Source: a virus. Taken from it: a stretch of 41,169 nt of DNA. This document shows positions 24,756-34,064 of this stretch, in pieces; position 1 is the stretch's first letter; each line of letters starts with the position of its first letter. The translations under genes and the position numbers were made by a program. Under the pieces are notes generated by a model. The model was not told where the DNA came from and did not search any database. It worked only from the letters and a program-made list of their open reading frames with translations. The stretch lies in the IMG/VR virus record IMGVR_UViG_3300012931_000037, positions 1 through 41,169 of that record, one strand, 5' to 3'.

Positions 24756-26087
24756 GTTTTTGTCCTCCTTATTTTTAGAATTATTAATAATTGATTCGTA
24801 TGTTACTTTTCTCTTTACCTCTACAGTGTTACCGATAAAGTTAAAGTCCTTATCATAACTCTGTTTCAGAAGTTTATTAGCATTTTTCGATCTCTCTGTA
24901 TAAATGAGATAACTTGGATAAACCTCTTCTATATAATGATACTTATCAGAAGTATCCATCCCATTCAATTTTTGCCTAAGAATATCCATTAACTCATTAA
25001 AACCAATATCTGAATAAACCCCAATCTCTGATACTGAAAAACCATTAGCATTTAAAGATTGCATCACACAGAATAATTCATTTGCATTAACATCTTCAAA
25101 ACCAGAAGTATCAATATCAAATTTCTTTGCTTTAGATATAATCTTTCTTTTTGCTTTTGCCTTTTCATCTGCACTCATCCCTTCTGTCTGGCTAAAACGT
25201 GCCATCGCATTACGGACATGGGCTTCATCAAATATTGGCAGTTTACTGTCGCTTGGCGGATCTCTTGGAACAGCATAAAATTCTGCAACAGTCATTCCAA
25301 GTTCTTTTCTTTTTTGTTCCATACCTGTCACAGTCTCATTATTTAACACATTCTTTCCTCCTTTCTCATTTACACGGATACCACAACCATCATCAAGACT
25401 ACAAGCACCTGTCCCGCCGGGCAAGATGGCCAAGTGATCTGGCCTGTGATTTCTGGCAATAGCATCGTAATTTTCACCATTATACTCCCCTTGTGTATCC
25501 TCGTTTTCCGTGAACACACCAACACTTACCTCAAGTTCATTATTATCTATTATAGACTGATAAGCATCAGGGGATTTCTTTTGTAATTTTTCATCGTCCA
25601 ACCAAATATTAGCTTTTAATTTACTTCCGGCTACGTGGGTATCGTAAACCCTACCGGTACATTCATTATCAATAATGTCTGGCGAATTAGCAGAACAAAA
25701 TTGATCATTCGTCTTAGGGTGGTTTATAACTACCGGTATCCCATTCCACGACTCCGGGAACTTGCCAAGGTCTTCGATAAGGTGCAATAAAGCACCCCCA
25801 CTACCTTCGTGTACCCCCTCTACCATCATAACTACTGGCACAATAAGGTGTTTCCTGTCTTGGTGTATCTTTTCCTGCACCGTATAAGACTCTTGTTTGC
25901 TCTTATAAACCGAATAGCTTTCCACGGCACCGTTAGCCTGTTTTATTGCCGATGGCGCACATGTCTCTTCCGAACCCCCCTTATCTATACATTTTTTAAG
26001 TACAGAATTAGCAATAGCTATCCATTGTTCTTTTTGCTTCTTAGTAAGCCCCTTCTTATGAGAGTCAACATCTGATATTTTCCACAT
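24339..26087 (-). CDS. Capsid maturation protease-scaffold fusion
   Basis: 582 residues in three parts. Residues about 1-45 are a helical KKQKEQWIAIANSVLKKC domain. Residues 70-245 match the DUF2213-type prohead protease (IPVVINHP, ELEVSVGVFTE, NHRPDHLAILPGG). A DUF6582-like stretch (AHVRNAMARFSQTEGMS, then KRKIISKAKKFDID) follows at about 285-330. The last 138 residues are charged and helical with CPKC, like a scaffold. Two internal in-frame starts with Shine-Dalgarno sites separate these parts. It carries AAGGAGG before its own ATG. Confidence 0.8.
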   Translation of the reverse strand: MWKISDVDSHKKGLTKKQKEQWIAIANSVLKKCIDKGGSEETCAPSAIKQANGAVESYSVYKSKQESYTVQEKIHQDRKHLIVPVVMMVEGVHEGSGGALLHLIEDLGKFPESWNGIPVVINHPKTNDQFCSANSPDIIDNECTGRVYDTHVAGSKLKANIWLDDEKLQKKSPDAYQSIIDNNELEVSVGVFTENEDTQGEYNGENYDAIARNHRPDHLAILPGGTGACSLDDGCGIRVNEKGGKNVLNNETVTGMEQKRKELGMTVAEFYAVPRDPPSDSKLPIFDEAHVRNAMARFSQTEGMSADEKAKAKRKIISKAKKFDIDTSGFEDVNANELFCVMQSLNANGFSVSEIGVYSDIGFNELMDILRQKLNGMDTSDKYHYIEEVYPSYLIYTERSKNANKLLKQSYDKDFNFIGNTVEVKRKVTYESIINNSKNKEDKNMPNASNCPKCLEKVNALIANEKSNWKEGDREWLLTQEESVLDRLVPVEIEKTVEVNKLTPDQQADLALVAKMRQEKRNTLIQGIQANTNKELWPDTELNTLSDDKLERIFKSVKKEEVDYSLNSGFNSNSACDEEPMI

Positions 26088-26096
26088 AATACCTCC

Positions 26097-26972
26097 TTAT
26101 TCTATACCCGTTAATACCCAAATACACCTACAATCATTATGTAATGGTAGTATCCCGCTTGCTTCTTCTATTGAATAAACCTTACCTTCCAATGAGGCGC
26201 AACGGTCACACACCTTATCATCCCCAGCAGTTAGGATTTCGGCCATAACGCCCACTTTTTTTATCCCCCAGTTCTTAAATTCTTGAAGTTGCGCTTCAAC
26301 AAATGCCCTCATTATACTTGACCTTGCAAATAACTCCCCTCTTTGTAACATCGGGACAAACTTTCCTATATTAATTAACTCCCTGTTATCCCCTGTTATC
26401 ATAGCAAGTATCTGTAATGCTAATCTTTTCGATCCTGTGCCACTTAATAATCCTTGAGACAAAAGTTGTGATGTTATACTGATAAGATTATTAGTTATTG
26501 CCTTCAAATCGTTATATGCCCTTAAATAAAGTATTTTCTCTTTCTCATTATGGAATGTACCAGGATCAAGTATGTTAGAAATATCGTCAGGCACTTTTAT
26601 ACCGTTTTTCTTTAAATCCCTTCTTGCCCTCTGGACACCCCTTATATATGCTTCTTTTATGTAAGCATCAATCCATGTTTCCTGAAATTGTTTTTCTTTA
26701 ATAATGCCATTGTCTATCTGTTGCAGTAACCATGCAAGAAACGCTTCAATCTTTTCGGTGCTTGTCATATTTGAGAAACGGTCAATATAAGCGGCTTCCA
26801 TCTGGTTAACACCTACCTTGTTTAACCCAAAACAGTCGTTTATATAGATAGATTCAAAAACAACAGACGAAAGCTCATTAAACCCTTTACTTACTTCTTT
26901 TGCAAAAGAGTTTCTTAACCCTGTCGTTTGCGAAGGGTCATATAACCTTTTGTATGTTAAAACTTCTCCCAT
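26097..26972 (-). CDS. Head morphogenesis protein (Mu F / SPP1 gp7-like)
   Basis: 291 residues. The C-terminal KVCDRCASLEGKVYSIEEAS and LPLHNDCRCIWVL form the cysteine/histidine signature of the Mu F-like minor head domain. The N-terminal 200 residues are helical. It follows the portal with TAATG overlap, as in SPP1 and Mu. It is likely a minor capsid component near the portal vertex. Confidence 0.88.
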   Translation of the reverse strand: MGEVLTYKRLYDPSQTTGLRNSFAKEVSKGFNELSSVVFESIYINDCFGLNKVGVNQMEAAYIDRFSNMTSTEKIEAFLAWLLQQIDNGIIKEKQFQETWIDAYIKEAYIRGVQRARRDLKKNGIKVPDDISNILDPGTFHNEKEKILYLRAYNDLKAITNNLISITSQLLSQGLLSGTGSKRLALQILAMITGDNRELINIGKFVPMLQRGELFARSSIMRAFVEAQLQEFKNWGIKKVGVMAEILTAGDDKVCDRCASLEGKVYSIEEASGILPLHNDCRCIWVLTGIE

Positions 26973-28360
26973 TAGTTTATCGGTGCTACCCCTAAATTAT
27001 CTTTACTTGTAATAGCTTTCATTATTGCATTTTCAGTAGTTTCGCCTTTCTCTACCATCTTGTTTATAAGTTCTATCTGTTGCGTGGTAAGCCCCAAAAA
27101 GAACTCCATAAATGCTTTAGGTGGTATTACCTCTGTGGCATTTAAAGCGGTTAAATATTCCCTTAATGCAGTTGCCCTTCCCTTTCCTATGTCAACACGT
27201 TCTTTTTCACTTATAGAGAATAAATCAGACCAGTCAATCATATAACCGTCTTCTGGTGTTGGTAAAATTTGAAGTTCAATCAACCTGTCAACAGTAGGCC
27301 GTATGATACGTGGTTCAATATGTTCTTCCCTTCGATATTGTACAAACGTGAGCCATTCCCCTTTATCTTCTGAGCTGGCCAACTGTCCCCGTTCACTTCC
27401 TGTTAAAACCCTCATCGGGATGCCTGTGACGGACGAAATACATTTCATCTGTACGTCAAAATGAGAAGATGGGTCTGATACTTGTGGGGCTAATGCAGCT
27501 AAATCAACACCTTCATTAACCAAAAACCTATTTATATTGTGTTCAAACTCATCAATTTGTTCCTTGAGGTCTTTTTTCGTTGCCTCTGTCATCTGAAAAT
27601 CTTTGTCTACCTTACCCTGGTATCCCGGCCTTGCACCTCTCCAAAACATCTCAGCATCACCTCCTACAAGTTTCTCAATATCCATCAACCGGTTATAAAC
27701 AACCTCCAACCGTGGTGTACCATATACATCTGACTCAAGGGGGTCGTCTATAACATGTATGACCCTTGTATAATGTACACTAATTGAAGTAGTAGTCCCA
27801 CCATCGGTAAGGCTTACTTGTAACGTATAAATCTTAGGAAGACCATATCTGTCACTTTTGGGGTTAATATCCCATTCTGTTATCTTTGCACCTTCTTCAC
27901 TAAATGGTTTAACATATACAAGTGTCCGTTTACCTGATTTTACCGGTAGTTTAAAATCCTCCGGGTTTTTTACATCGTCTAACCCCAATAAGAGGATACC
28001 ATATCTTCCTATCCCTGTTAGTTTATCAACCCTTGCAAGTACCGACTTTAATCCAAATTTTATGTTTAAGTCTTTCCATGCTTTCTCGAATTTTGTCTTA
28101 TCGGCATTCTCTGGCTCTATCAACTCCAAAGCACCCTGCCATGATGCTTTTACTGGCCTATCTATAATAGCCTTCGCAATATCGTGCCTTATGTACTTAC
28201 CGAAATAATCAGAGAATTTTAAAGTTATAGGATAGCCAAGGGCTTGGTATAAATCCCGGTCTGTTCCATACTGATAACCCATAGATGTAGCCATCATACT
28301 CCGCATCACCAAACTGCCAAGTATCTGCAAGCTTATTGAATTATCTTTCAACCTCTCCAT
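26972..28360 (-). CDS. Portal protein (DUF1073-type)
   Basis: 462 residues. The N-terminus has SDYFGKYIRHDIAKAIIDRP and VDKLTGIGRYGILLLGLDD; the middle has HYTRVIHVIDDPLESDVYGT and ERGQLASSEDKGEWLTFVQ, both typical of DUF1073 portals. It forms the dodecameric ring for DNA entry and tail attachment. Mini-frames and a 12-bp palindrome lie in the 103-base gap before it. Confidence 0.88.
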   Translation of the reverse strand: MERLKDNSISLQILGSLVMRSMMATSMGYQYGTDRDLYQALGYPITLKFSDYFGKYIRHDIAKAIIDRPVKASWQGALELIEPENADKTKFEKAWKDLNIKFGLKSVLARVDKLTGIGRYGILLLGLDDVKNPEDFKLPVKSGKRTLVYVKPFSEEGAKITEWDINPKSDRYGLPKIYTLQVSLTDGGTTTSISVHYTRVIHVIDDPLESDVYGTPRLEVVYNRLMDIEKLVGGDAEMFWRGARPGYQGKVDKDFQMTEATKKDLKEQIDEFEHNINRFLVNEGVDLAALAPQVSDPSSHFDVQMKCISSVTGIPMRVLTGSERGQLASSEDKGEWLTFVQYRREEHIEPRIIRPTVDRLIELQILPTPEDGYMIDWSDLFSISEKERVDIGKGRATALREYLTALNATEVIPPKAFMEFFLGLTTQQIELINKMVEKGETTENAIMKAITSKDNLGVAPIN

Positions 28361-28400
28361 ATCCTGTCTTTATTATTCCCTTTGTCTGATTGTAAATACT

Positions 28401-28412
28401 TTGTCATGACAA
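28401..28412. promoter_or_regulatory. 12-bp perfect palindrome upstream of the portal gene
   Basis: TTGTCATGACAA is its own reverse complement and lies in the gap between the sialidase-like gene and the portal gene. It could be an operator or part of a promoter for the morphogenesis genes. It also contains the ATGA junction of two mini-frames (28404-28442 and 28348-28407). Confidence 0.25.
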
Positions 28413-28463
28413 TATTGTTTTATCTTGTTTGAGTCTTTCCATTATTTTATATTTTAAAACCTA

Positions 28464-30035
28464 TTATTTGTTTTCAAATATTATCAAATCAGTGTAAGAA
28501 TTATATAAATCAGACATACTTCCAGTCACGTTTCCCATAACCATGATTCTTTCACTTCTCGTTATTGCATTTCTAGTTTGACTTCCGATTGTTATTTTTT
28601 GATTGTCCGTTTCTCCCGTCCTTAATAATTTTGTGGAAAGCAATGCCGTTGAACTATAATTATATAACTTAACATCATTGTTGTTTTTTAAATCTATGTT
28701 CAAGATGTCAAACGTATCTCCGTTTCTCATAAGTCGTAAAAACGTATCAGCCGCATATCCCTCTTGAATTATGCCATTAATGACACTGCTCAAGTCTATT
28801 AATTCGGTGAAGTTTTCATATAAGGTACAGGCCTGAAATGTTGTTTTTGAATAACCGGTTCCAGTGACCGTGCCTGCGGAAGTGGCCCCATACCCAACTA
28901 AAGAATACAATGTATCATTTTTCACAAACCCACCTAAGAAGACAGCAGTATAGTCATCTCCATGTGAATGATCACTTATTAAGCAATGCTCAATAGCTTC
29001 TGCCCTTGTTATTGATCCATCTGCAACAATATTCTTAGACCATGATCTGTCTGAATTATAATAAGTTATTCCGTCGTAACTTCTAAAATGAAAAACAACT
29101 GGCCATGGAAAATATGTACCGATAGTATCATTCCTTTCATTTATTACCAAGTTAATTTCATCTACACCACTCAATATAGTATGATAAGAACGAAAGTAAG
29201 AACCAGTCGTATATAATGTAACGTAGGGGTTTACAAGTTCAATCCAATTAGCACAATCATCAACAGACTTATAACAACTTATTTTATATTGACAATTGCT
29301 GATAGTTGAATCTCCTCTGACAAAAAGATAAAAAATGCCATTTATTATCTGCACCTTGGGATAGGCATAATTGTCTCCTATACTTGTAATATATGACCAA
29401 GTAGCTCCTCCATCTTCAGATTTTTTAACGTAAATAGTTGAATTATGACCTCCACTATTGGTTGCTGAAACACCCACTAGTTTTTCATGAAAACAATATA
29501 CAATTCCATCCTTTTCAATGTACGCCGCCTTTCCATGTGAATCAAATGTACCTGCCGTGGACACATCATACCCTACAAGATTAGGTGCAGAATACACTCC
29601 ATCTGTATTTCGAATAATATTAAAATTTTCTCGATTAAATGTAGTTCCGCCTCGGCTTAGACATCCTATTAAATCTGCACCATTCTCTAGCCGTAGTATC
29701 GACGGTTCGTAATTTATGTCAAGCAACATTCCATATTCTGAACCCCTATTTAATTCAATTGAATGTTCAATCTTTGTATAAGGTTGATTATCATCAATAT
29801 TCTTGCAATTTTGATTTATATTTTGAATAAAAGAATATACTCTTTGTCCTACATTTATATTTAACCTTGCCGGGATTGAAACATCTATATTTTTTACATA
29901 ATCGTAATTAGAATTAAACGTACTGATCAGTTCCTCAGAAAGCATTGAGAATGTAATTTTATCTTTAGAAGGAAAATTATTATTCAATGCTAAAATATAC
30001 TCCGTAGCAGTCATGCCCTCTACAATTAACGTCAT
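28464..30035 (-). CDS. BNR/sialidase-like repeat protein, probable glycan-binding virion protein
   Basis: 523 residues. An Asp-box is visible as KKSEDGGATWSYI at about residues 205-217, with further YKSVDDCANWIEL and similar beta-propeller spacing. DGIVYCFHEKLVG and INGIFYLFVRGDS look like propeller strands. The N-terminal 100 residues have no propeller features and may attach to the virion. I cannot confirm the Arg triad of true sialidases, so it may bind glycans rather than cleave them. It lies, unusually, between terminase and portal genes and couples to the upstream fibre-like gene by ATGA. Confidence 0.65.
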   Translation of the reverse strand: MTLIVEGMTATEYILALNNNFPSKDKITFSMLSEELISTFNSNYDYVKNIDVSIPARLNINVGQRVYSFIQNINQNCKNIDDNQPYTKIEHSIELNRGSEYGMLLDINYEPSILRLENGADLIGCLSRGGTTFNRENFNIIRNTDGVYSAPNLVGYDVSTAGTFDSHGKAAYIEKDGIVYCFHEKLVGVSATNSGGHNSTIYVKKSEDGGATWSYITSIGDNYAYPKVQIINGIFYLFVRGDSTISNCQYKISCYKSVDDCANWIELVNPYVTLYTTGSYFRSYHTILSGVDEINLVINERNDTIGTYFPWPVVFHFRSYDGITYYNSDRSWSKNIVADGSITRAEAIEHCLISDHSHGDDYTAVFLGGFVKNDTLYSLVGYGATSAGTVTGTGYSKTTFQACTLYENFTELIDLSSVINGIIQEGYAADTFLRLMRNGDTFDILNIDLKNNNDVKLYNYSSTALLSTKLLRTGETDNQKITIGSQTRNAITRSERIMVMGNVTGSMSDLYNSYTDLIIFENK

Positions 30036-31288
30036 AATTTAGCTCCTATATCGTTAAGATAACCACTGATCATTATATCGTATAATAATTCTACTTCTGT
30101 GCTGGTAAGTCCGCTACCCATAAAAGCAAATGCTATCTGTTTTTCTGAAAACAAGGCTGGGGTGCCATTATTTAATATAGCAAGTAAACCCATCTCTGTA
30201 GGTAATCCTGTTGCCGTAATAGATGCCGCAGTTCTTATTTTATTTTTATAAACAGCCTGAGTTGTACTCGACTCTCTTATAGCAGCAAAAAAACCCGAAC
30301 CATCTGTATTCACAACTTGTTGAATAGTATTTACATTGATATAACCATCAATCTTATCAGCAGTAGTTCTCGCCTTTATTGATGCTCTAACAGTATAAGC
30401 CCCCATCTCTATGCCAGCCCCCTGTCCTGATGTTCTCGAATAAAATCCAAATGATGCACTGTTTTTTATATAATTAAATCCGCCCAAGGAAGGATTAATC
30501 CCTGTTTTAAGATACATTGTAGCAGCATCTCCAGTAATCCCCTCGTCAATAGTAAAAATAGGTGCAATGCCATCTGCTAAATTATAATTATTTAACCAAT
30601 CTAATCTATACGATAAACTGCCATGTGCCGCAGGAGTCCATATTGCATCAAGTTTTGTGTCAAGATTATTTGCAATTAATGATAAGAATGCCTTTTGAAT
30701 TACAAGCCGACGTGACATATCAGGAGGCTCCCCTAATGCTATCATTTTAATAAATAGATCGTTAGCTTTCGGAATCCATATTGATTGCCCTGTTCCTCGA
30801 TTCCCTTTCAGGACACCATGAATACTAAGTACATTATTCCACCATACAGACAAATGAAAATCATCACGCATTTTATTTTCAATTAGCGTTATAACTGGTG
30901 ATGATAATATCATTATGCATTCAATCGAATAAGGAGATGTATCTTTATATTTTACAATTGTCCTTGTAAAATCATAACCGACCATCTCCACTTCAGTTAT
31001 AGTTCTCTGAACACCATCTGTTTTAAACCAAACATAATCAGTATCGGCAGCAATATATTGAGCAGTATTAGGGCATTGAAAAGTATAAGAACCAACAGCA
31101 CCACCAACCGTCAAGAAATCAGTAGAACCAACTTTTTGATTGTAAAGTTTCTCATTAGTTATTTTTGTTATTTCACCAAAAAACAGAACCTCTGATTGAG
31201 ACTTCCAATAACCCGCCCAGTTAAACGCACTGCCACCAAGCGAATTAACCACATTACTAACAACCGATCTTACAACAGGCCTTATCAT
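30032..31288 (-). CDS. Fibre- or lectin-like virion protein
   Basis: 418 residues from the ATG at 31288, which overlaps the previous stop as TAATG. The first half is beta-rich (FNWAGYWKSQSEVLFFGEIT). The second half is lectin-like and ends with FAFMGSGLTSTEVELLYD, a tail often seen at the end of LamG-type domains in phage adhesins. It is likely a receptor-binding or decoration protein working with the BNR protein next to it. Confidence 0.55.
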   Translation of the reverse strand: MIRPVVRSVVSNVVNSLGGSAFNWAGYWKSQSEVLFFGEITKITNEKLYNQKVGSTDFLTVGGAVGSYTFQCPNTAQYIAADTDYVWFKTDGVQRTITEVEMVGYDFTRTIVKYKDTSPYSIECIMILSSPVITLIENKMRDDFHLSVWWNNVLSIHGVLKGNRGTGQSIWIPKANDLFIKMIALGEPPDMSRRLVIQKAFLSLIANNLDTKLDAIWTPAAHGSLSYRLDWLNNYNLADGIAPIFTIDEGITGDAATMYLKTGINPSLGGFNYIKNSASFGFYSRTSGQGAGIEMGAYTVRASIKARTTADKIDGYINVNTIQQVVNTDGSGFFAAIRESSTTQAVYKNKIRTAASITATGLPTEMGLLAILNNGTPALFSEKQIAFAFMGSGLTSTEVELLYDIMISGYLNDIGAKL

Positions 31289-31656
31289 TACCAATCAAAT
31301 CCAAAAGTTACTGAACCACTTGTATAATCACCTTCTTTTACTCCGGCACGCCAAAACACATCAGCCCCGGTATCTTCAATCTGCTTCCTGTCACCGATAG
31401 CAATATCAGAACCATCGTTATAGTAATCCTGCCACCGTCCATCGCTGCTGCACTTAAATTGTAATGTAACGGTAATAACAGAAGTATCGACCGACTCACT
31501 ATCAGAAGCCTCCCTCACAGAGAAATATATTTTGTCAAGCTTATTGGTCTTGGCAAGCTTTCTTATACTTACCTCATCTGTGAAGTATCCATCAGCAGGG
31601 TCGGTATCTACTGTTGCATACCTTTTAAACTCCCCATTATCTTTACTGTTTGCCAT
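31288..31656 (-). CDS. Hypothetical beta-sandwich protein, 122 aa
   Basis: It begins MANSKDNGEFKRYATVDTDP and ends EGDYTSGSVTFGFDW. The composition suggests an Ig-like or jelly-roll fold found among small virion proteins. It heads the inserted adhesin block and couples to the fibre-like gene by TAATG. No enzymatic motif is visible. Confidence 0.55.
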   Translation of the reverse strand: MANSKDNGEFKRYATVDTDPADGYFTDEVSIRKLAKTNKLDKIYFSVREASDSESVDTSVITVTLQFKCSSDGRWQDYYNDGSDIAIGDRKQIEDTGADVFWRAGVKEGDYTSGSVTFGFDW

Positions 31657-31695
31657 ACTTATATATTTTTATCTCATTCAGTGGTGTCTTTGACA

Positions 31696-31809
31696 TTAGT
31701 TTAAACAAATAGGATATCTTTTTAAAATCTCCTGATTGACGAGTTTTAATTCAATCCGTTCCCATACGGTCTTTATAGATTCTATCTTTTTAAATAATTC
31801 TTTTGACAT
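31696..31809 (-). CDS. 37-residue helical peptide
   Basis: A short frame opens inside the end of the cold-shock gene (ATG at 31809, 20-base overlap) and ends TAA overlapping a further ATG. The product starts MSKELFKKIESIKTVWERIE and is predicted helical. A following 17-codon frame leads into the 122-residue gene. Operon coupling supports it weakly; function unknown. Confidence 0.35.
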   Translation of the reverse strand: MSKELFKKIESIKTVWERIELKLVNQEILKRYPICLN

Positions 31810-31981
31810 TTACACACTTAACCCCTTTTTCGCTTTCTTTAAGTTCAAATTCAACCATCTCATCTTTCTTTACCTGATCCAAACACCCGGTAAAATGGAA
31901 AAAATACTCTTTGTCCGATTCCTTGTCAATAATAAATCCAAATCCCTTTGATTCATTAAAAAATTTTACTTTCCCTGTCAT
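31790..31981 (-). CDS. csp: Cold-shock domain protein
   Basis: 63 residues forming one cold-shock domain. RNP1 is ESKGFGFI (about 10-17) and RNP2 is EYFFHF (about 25-30), the nucleic-acid-binding faces of CspA-type proteins. These proteins melt RNA structure or bind single-stranded DNA. Its place right after the large terminase in a late operon is unusual; it may aid expression of the long structured late mRNA. Confidence 0.9.
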   Translation of the reverse strand: MTGKVKFFNESKGFGFIIDKESDKEYFFHFTGCLDQVKKDEMVEFELKESEKGVKCVNVKRII

Positions 31982-32007
31982 AATATTTAGTTTAAATTAT
32001 TCTCTTT

Positions 32008-33516
32008 CTAAATTACCCTACACGCAATTCTTTTACTTACTAACTTTGAGAACGCCCCATCAGCAGCATCGGTCTGGTCTTTAAACCTTGAAAACGGGAA
32101 GAACCTTAGTTCGTCCAAAAAGGCTTTATTCCAATCCCCGTGAAGGAGCGACACGTTGCCATTATTTACCTGTACAGAGAAAGGATCGGCACGTGATGTT
32201 TTGTCCCCTGTTGGCCTCTCTGCATAACAGACATAACCTGCTAAATTCCTGATAGTTCCTTCAGCTGCGTCTTTCCCAGATGATCCCGGTTCTTGTTCTT
32301 CCCACACGATAGTGCTAACACCGTCTGTCTCTGCCGTGTTCCTTATTATCTTTTCCCTCATCTCGCTTCCCCAACGGCCTCTTTTAACGTCCTCAATAAT
32401 CCAACGTCCATTACTCAGGAGGCTCATCTTCACGCCAGCAGTATAAGCACCTCCCCCGGCAGTCCCGGCCTTATCCCAATATCTTACAGTCTTAACAATA
32501 TGCCCGATAGGTAGTTTAACCTCTATATTAATCATATCGACTTTAAACATACCACCTCCGGGGGGTACAGGGTTTTGTCCTATCTGGCCGGAATAACTAT
32601 ACTGTCCCATATCAGCCTCAAGGTCTTCAAGTACCTTCCATGATAACCGTACCGGGTCCATTAGATTGTCTTTATAAAAAGCAATCAACTCAGGTGGTTT
32701 CACCTGGTCTTTAAAATTAAGTATCTCACCGGGGATGCAAATATGTTTCAGGTTTGCTTTTTGTTTTTCAAGCATGTGGCCGGTAGGGTCGAATTGTGAT
32801 AATCTTTGCATTATCATTATTGTTGGCGCTACTGCCTTATCGGTTTTTCGTGTTGGTACGGTTTGTTCAATCCACCTGTTCGCAATTCCAAGTTCAATAT
32901 CAGAAGCGGCCTGTTTGGGGTTTAATGGGTCATCTATAATTATTATGTCCCCATGAAAACCAGTAAGTGTACCCCCAACGGACGTACTATATCTACCACC
33001 ACCATTTAATGTTTTGGAAATCTTATTAGTTACCTGTACTTTTTTTGTTATCTTGTAATTCGATTTTTTATCTTTATCTTCCTTTACCCCCAATTCCGGG
33101 TACATGGCTTGAAATTCTGGCGATTTTATTATATCCCTGCAATATTCTGCACTCTCAAGGGAAAGATCGGCAGCATAAGAGGCTGTAATAAAACGCATCC
33201 AATACCATTTAGTCCAACACCATATCGGGAAGAAAATACTAACACATGCCGTTTTTGTTGACCCAGGGGAAACATTTATGACCAAATCATACGGCTTAGG
33301 TTGGTTTAAAGAAACGCTATAAGCCAGTGTCTCCAGTTCTTTACAGAATAGTTCAATGTGCCAATTAGGGGTAAACTCCCTTGGAGTATATACTTTCCAG
33401 AAATATTGTATGAAATGATAGAGCGAACGGTTATTTAACTCCCTTGACACGGCCAACGGGTTACGGATAGCTTCTGTAATCACTGCTTCTTTATTCTGTT
33501 GCTCCATCACTTCCAT
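32008..33516 (-). CDS. terL: Terminase large subunit
   Basis: 502 residues. The ATPase domain has Walker A-like SPGSTKTACV (about 88-97) and Walker B DIIIIDDPLNPKQ. The C-terminal nuclease has RYWDKAGTAGGGAYT and VWEEQEPGSSGKDA, with the acidic DAADGAFSKL near the end. It packages DNA into the prohead and cuts it. It overlaps the small subunit gene by 26 bases; ATGs at 33516 and 33507 are both possible starts. Confidence 0.92.
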   Translation of the reverse strand: MEVMEQQNKEAVITEAIRNPLAVSRELNNRSLYHFIQYFWKVYTPREFTPNWHIELFCKELETLAYSVSLNQPKPYDLVINVSPGSTKTACVSIFFPIWCWTKWYWMRFITASYAADLSLESAEYCRDIIKSPEFQAMYPELGVKEDKDKKSNYKITKKVQVTNKISKTLNGGGRYSTSVGGTLTGFHGDIIIIDDPLNPKQAASDIELGIANRWIEQTVPTRKTDKAVAPTIMIMQRLSQFDPTGHMLEKQKANLKHICIPGEILNFKDQVKPPELIAFYKDNLMDPVRLSWKVLEDLEADMGQYSYSGQIGQNPVPPGGGMFKVDMINIEVKLPIGHIVKTVRYWDKAGTAGGGAYTAGVKMSLLSNGRWIIEDVKRGRWGSEMREKIIRNTAETDGVSTIVWEEQEPGSSGKDAAEGTIRNLAGYVCYAERPTGDKTSRADPFSVQVNNGNVSLLHGDWNKAFLDELRFFPFSRFKDQTDAADGAFSKLVSKRIACRVI

Positions 33517-34009
33517 TAGACAAGCTTTTTATCCCTATTTTTTCAGCGAGTGCCAACTCTTCAAAACTTAACCCCGTGAGGTCTATTTTTGTCAAATTGA
33601 AATTAACATTCTTCACATCAACCTTTGTTGTATCTTTCCATACATCGCTTTGTCGTGTAGAAAGCCATCTGTATGCTGCCCAAGCCTCTGGCCCTTTGTA
33701 TTTTTTTACCGTTATAGCTTGAGGCACGCCCTTATAACTTGAGACAGCTTCTTCCTCATATTCGTATCCTGTAGCACATTTATAAAGCGATTCGGCCACC
33801 TTAGCATCAGCTATTGTCTTGCCTTCGGATAATGCTTCAAGAAATTCAGGTTTATTTACTTTCCATGCAGAGAATGCAGACCTATCAACCCCTATAATAT
33901 CAGCCATCTGTTGGTCTGTTAACCCAAGCAAGGCCATCTGGTACACCATGCGGGGAATTTTATCATTCCATTTAGGGTCACGGTCTTGTTTAAATTCTAA
34001 CCTCTCCAT
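33491..34009 (-). CDS. terS: Terminase small subunit
   Basis: 172 residues. An N-terminal helix-turn-helix is visible as LTDQQMADIIGVDRSAFSAW (about 30-49), for recognition of the packaging site. A central helical oligomerisation region and a C-terminal tail that would contact TerL follow. It lies directly before terL. Two matching inverted repeats lie in its upstream gap. Confidence 0.82.
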   Translation of the reverse strand: MERLEFKQDRDPKWNDKIPRMVYQMALLGLTDQQMADIIGVDRSAFSAWKVNKPEFLEALSEGKTIADAKVAESLYKCATGYEYEEEAVSSYKGVPQAITVKKYKGPEAWAAYRWLSTRQSDVWKDTTKVDVKNVNFNLTKIDLTGLSFEELALAEKIGIKSLSNGSDGATE

Positions 34010-34064
34010 TGTTTTTTAAAAATTCCCTGAAAATTTATACTTTTTATTTTCCCAAACAATAAAA

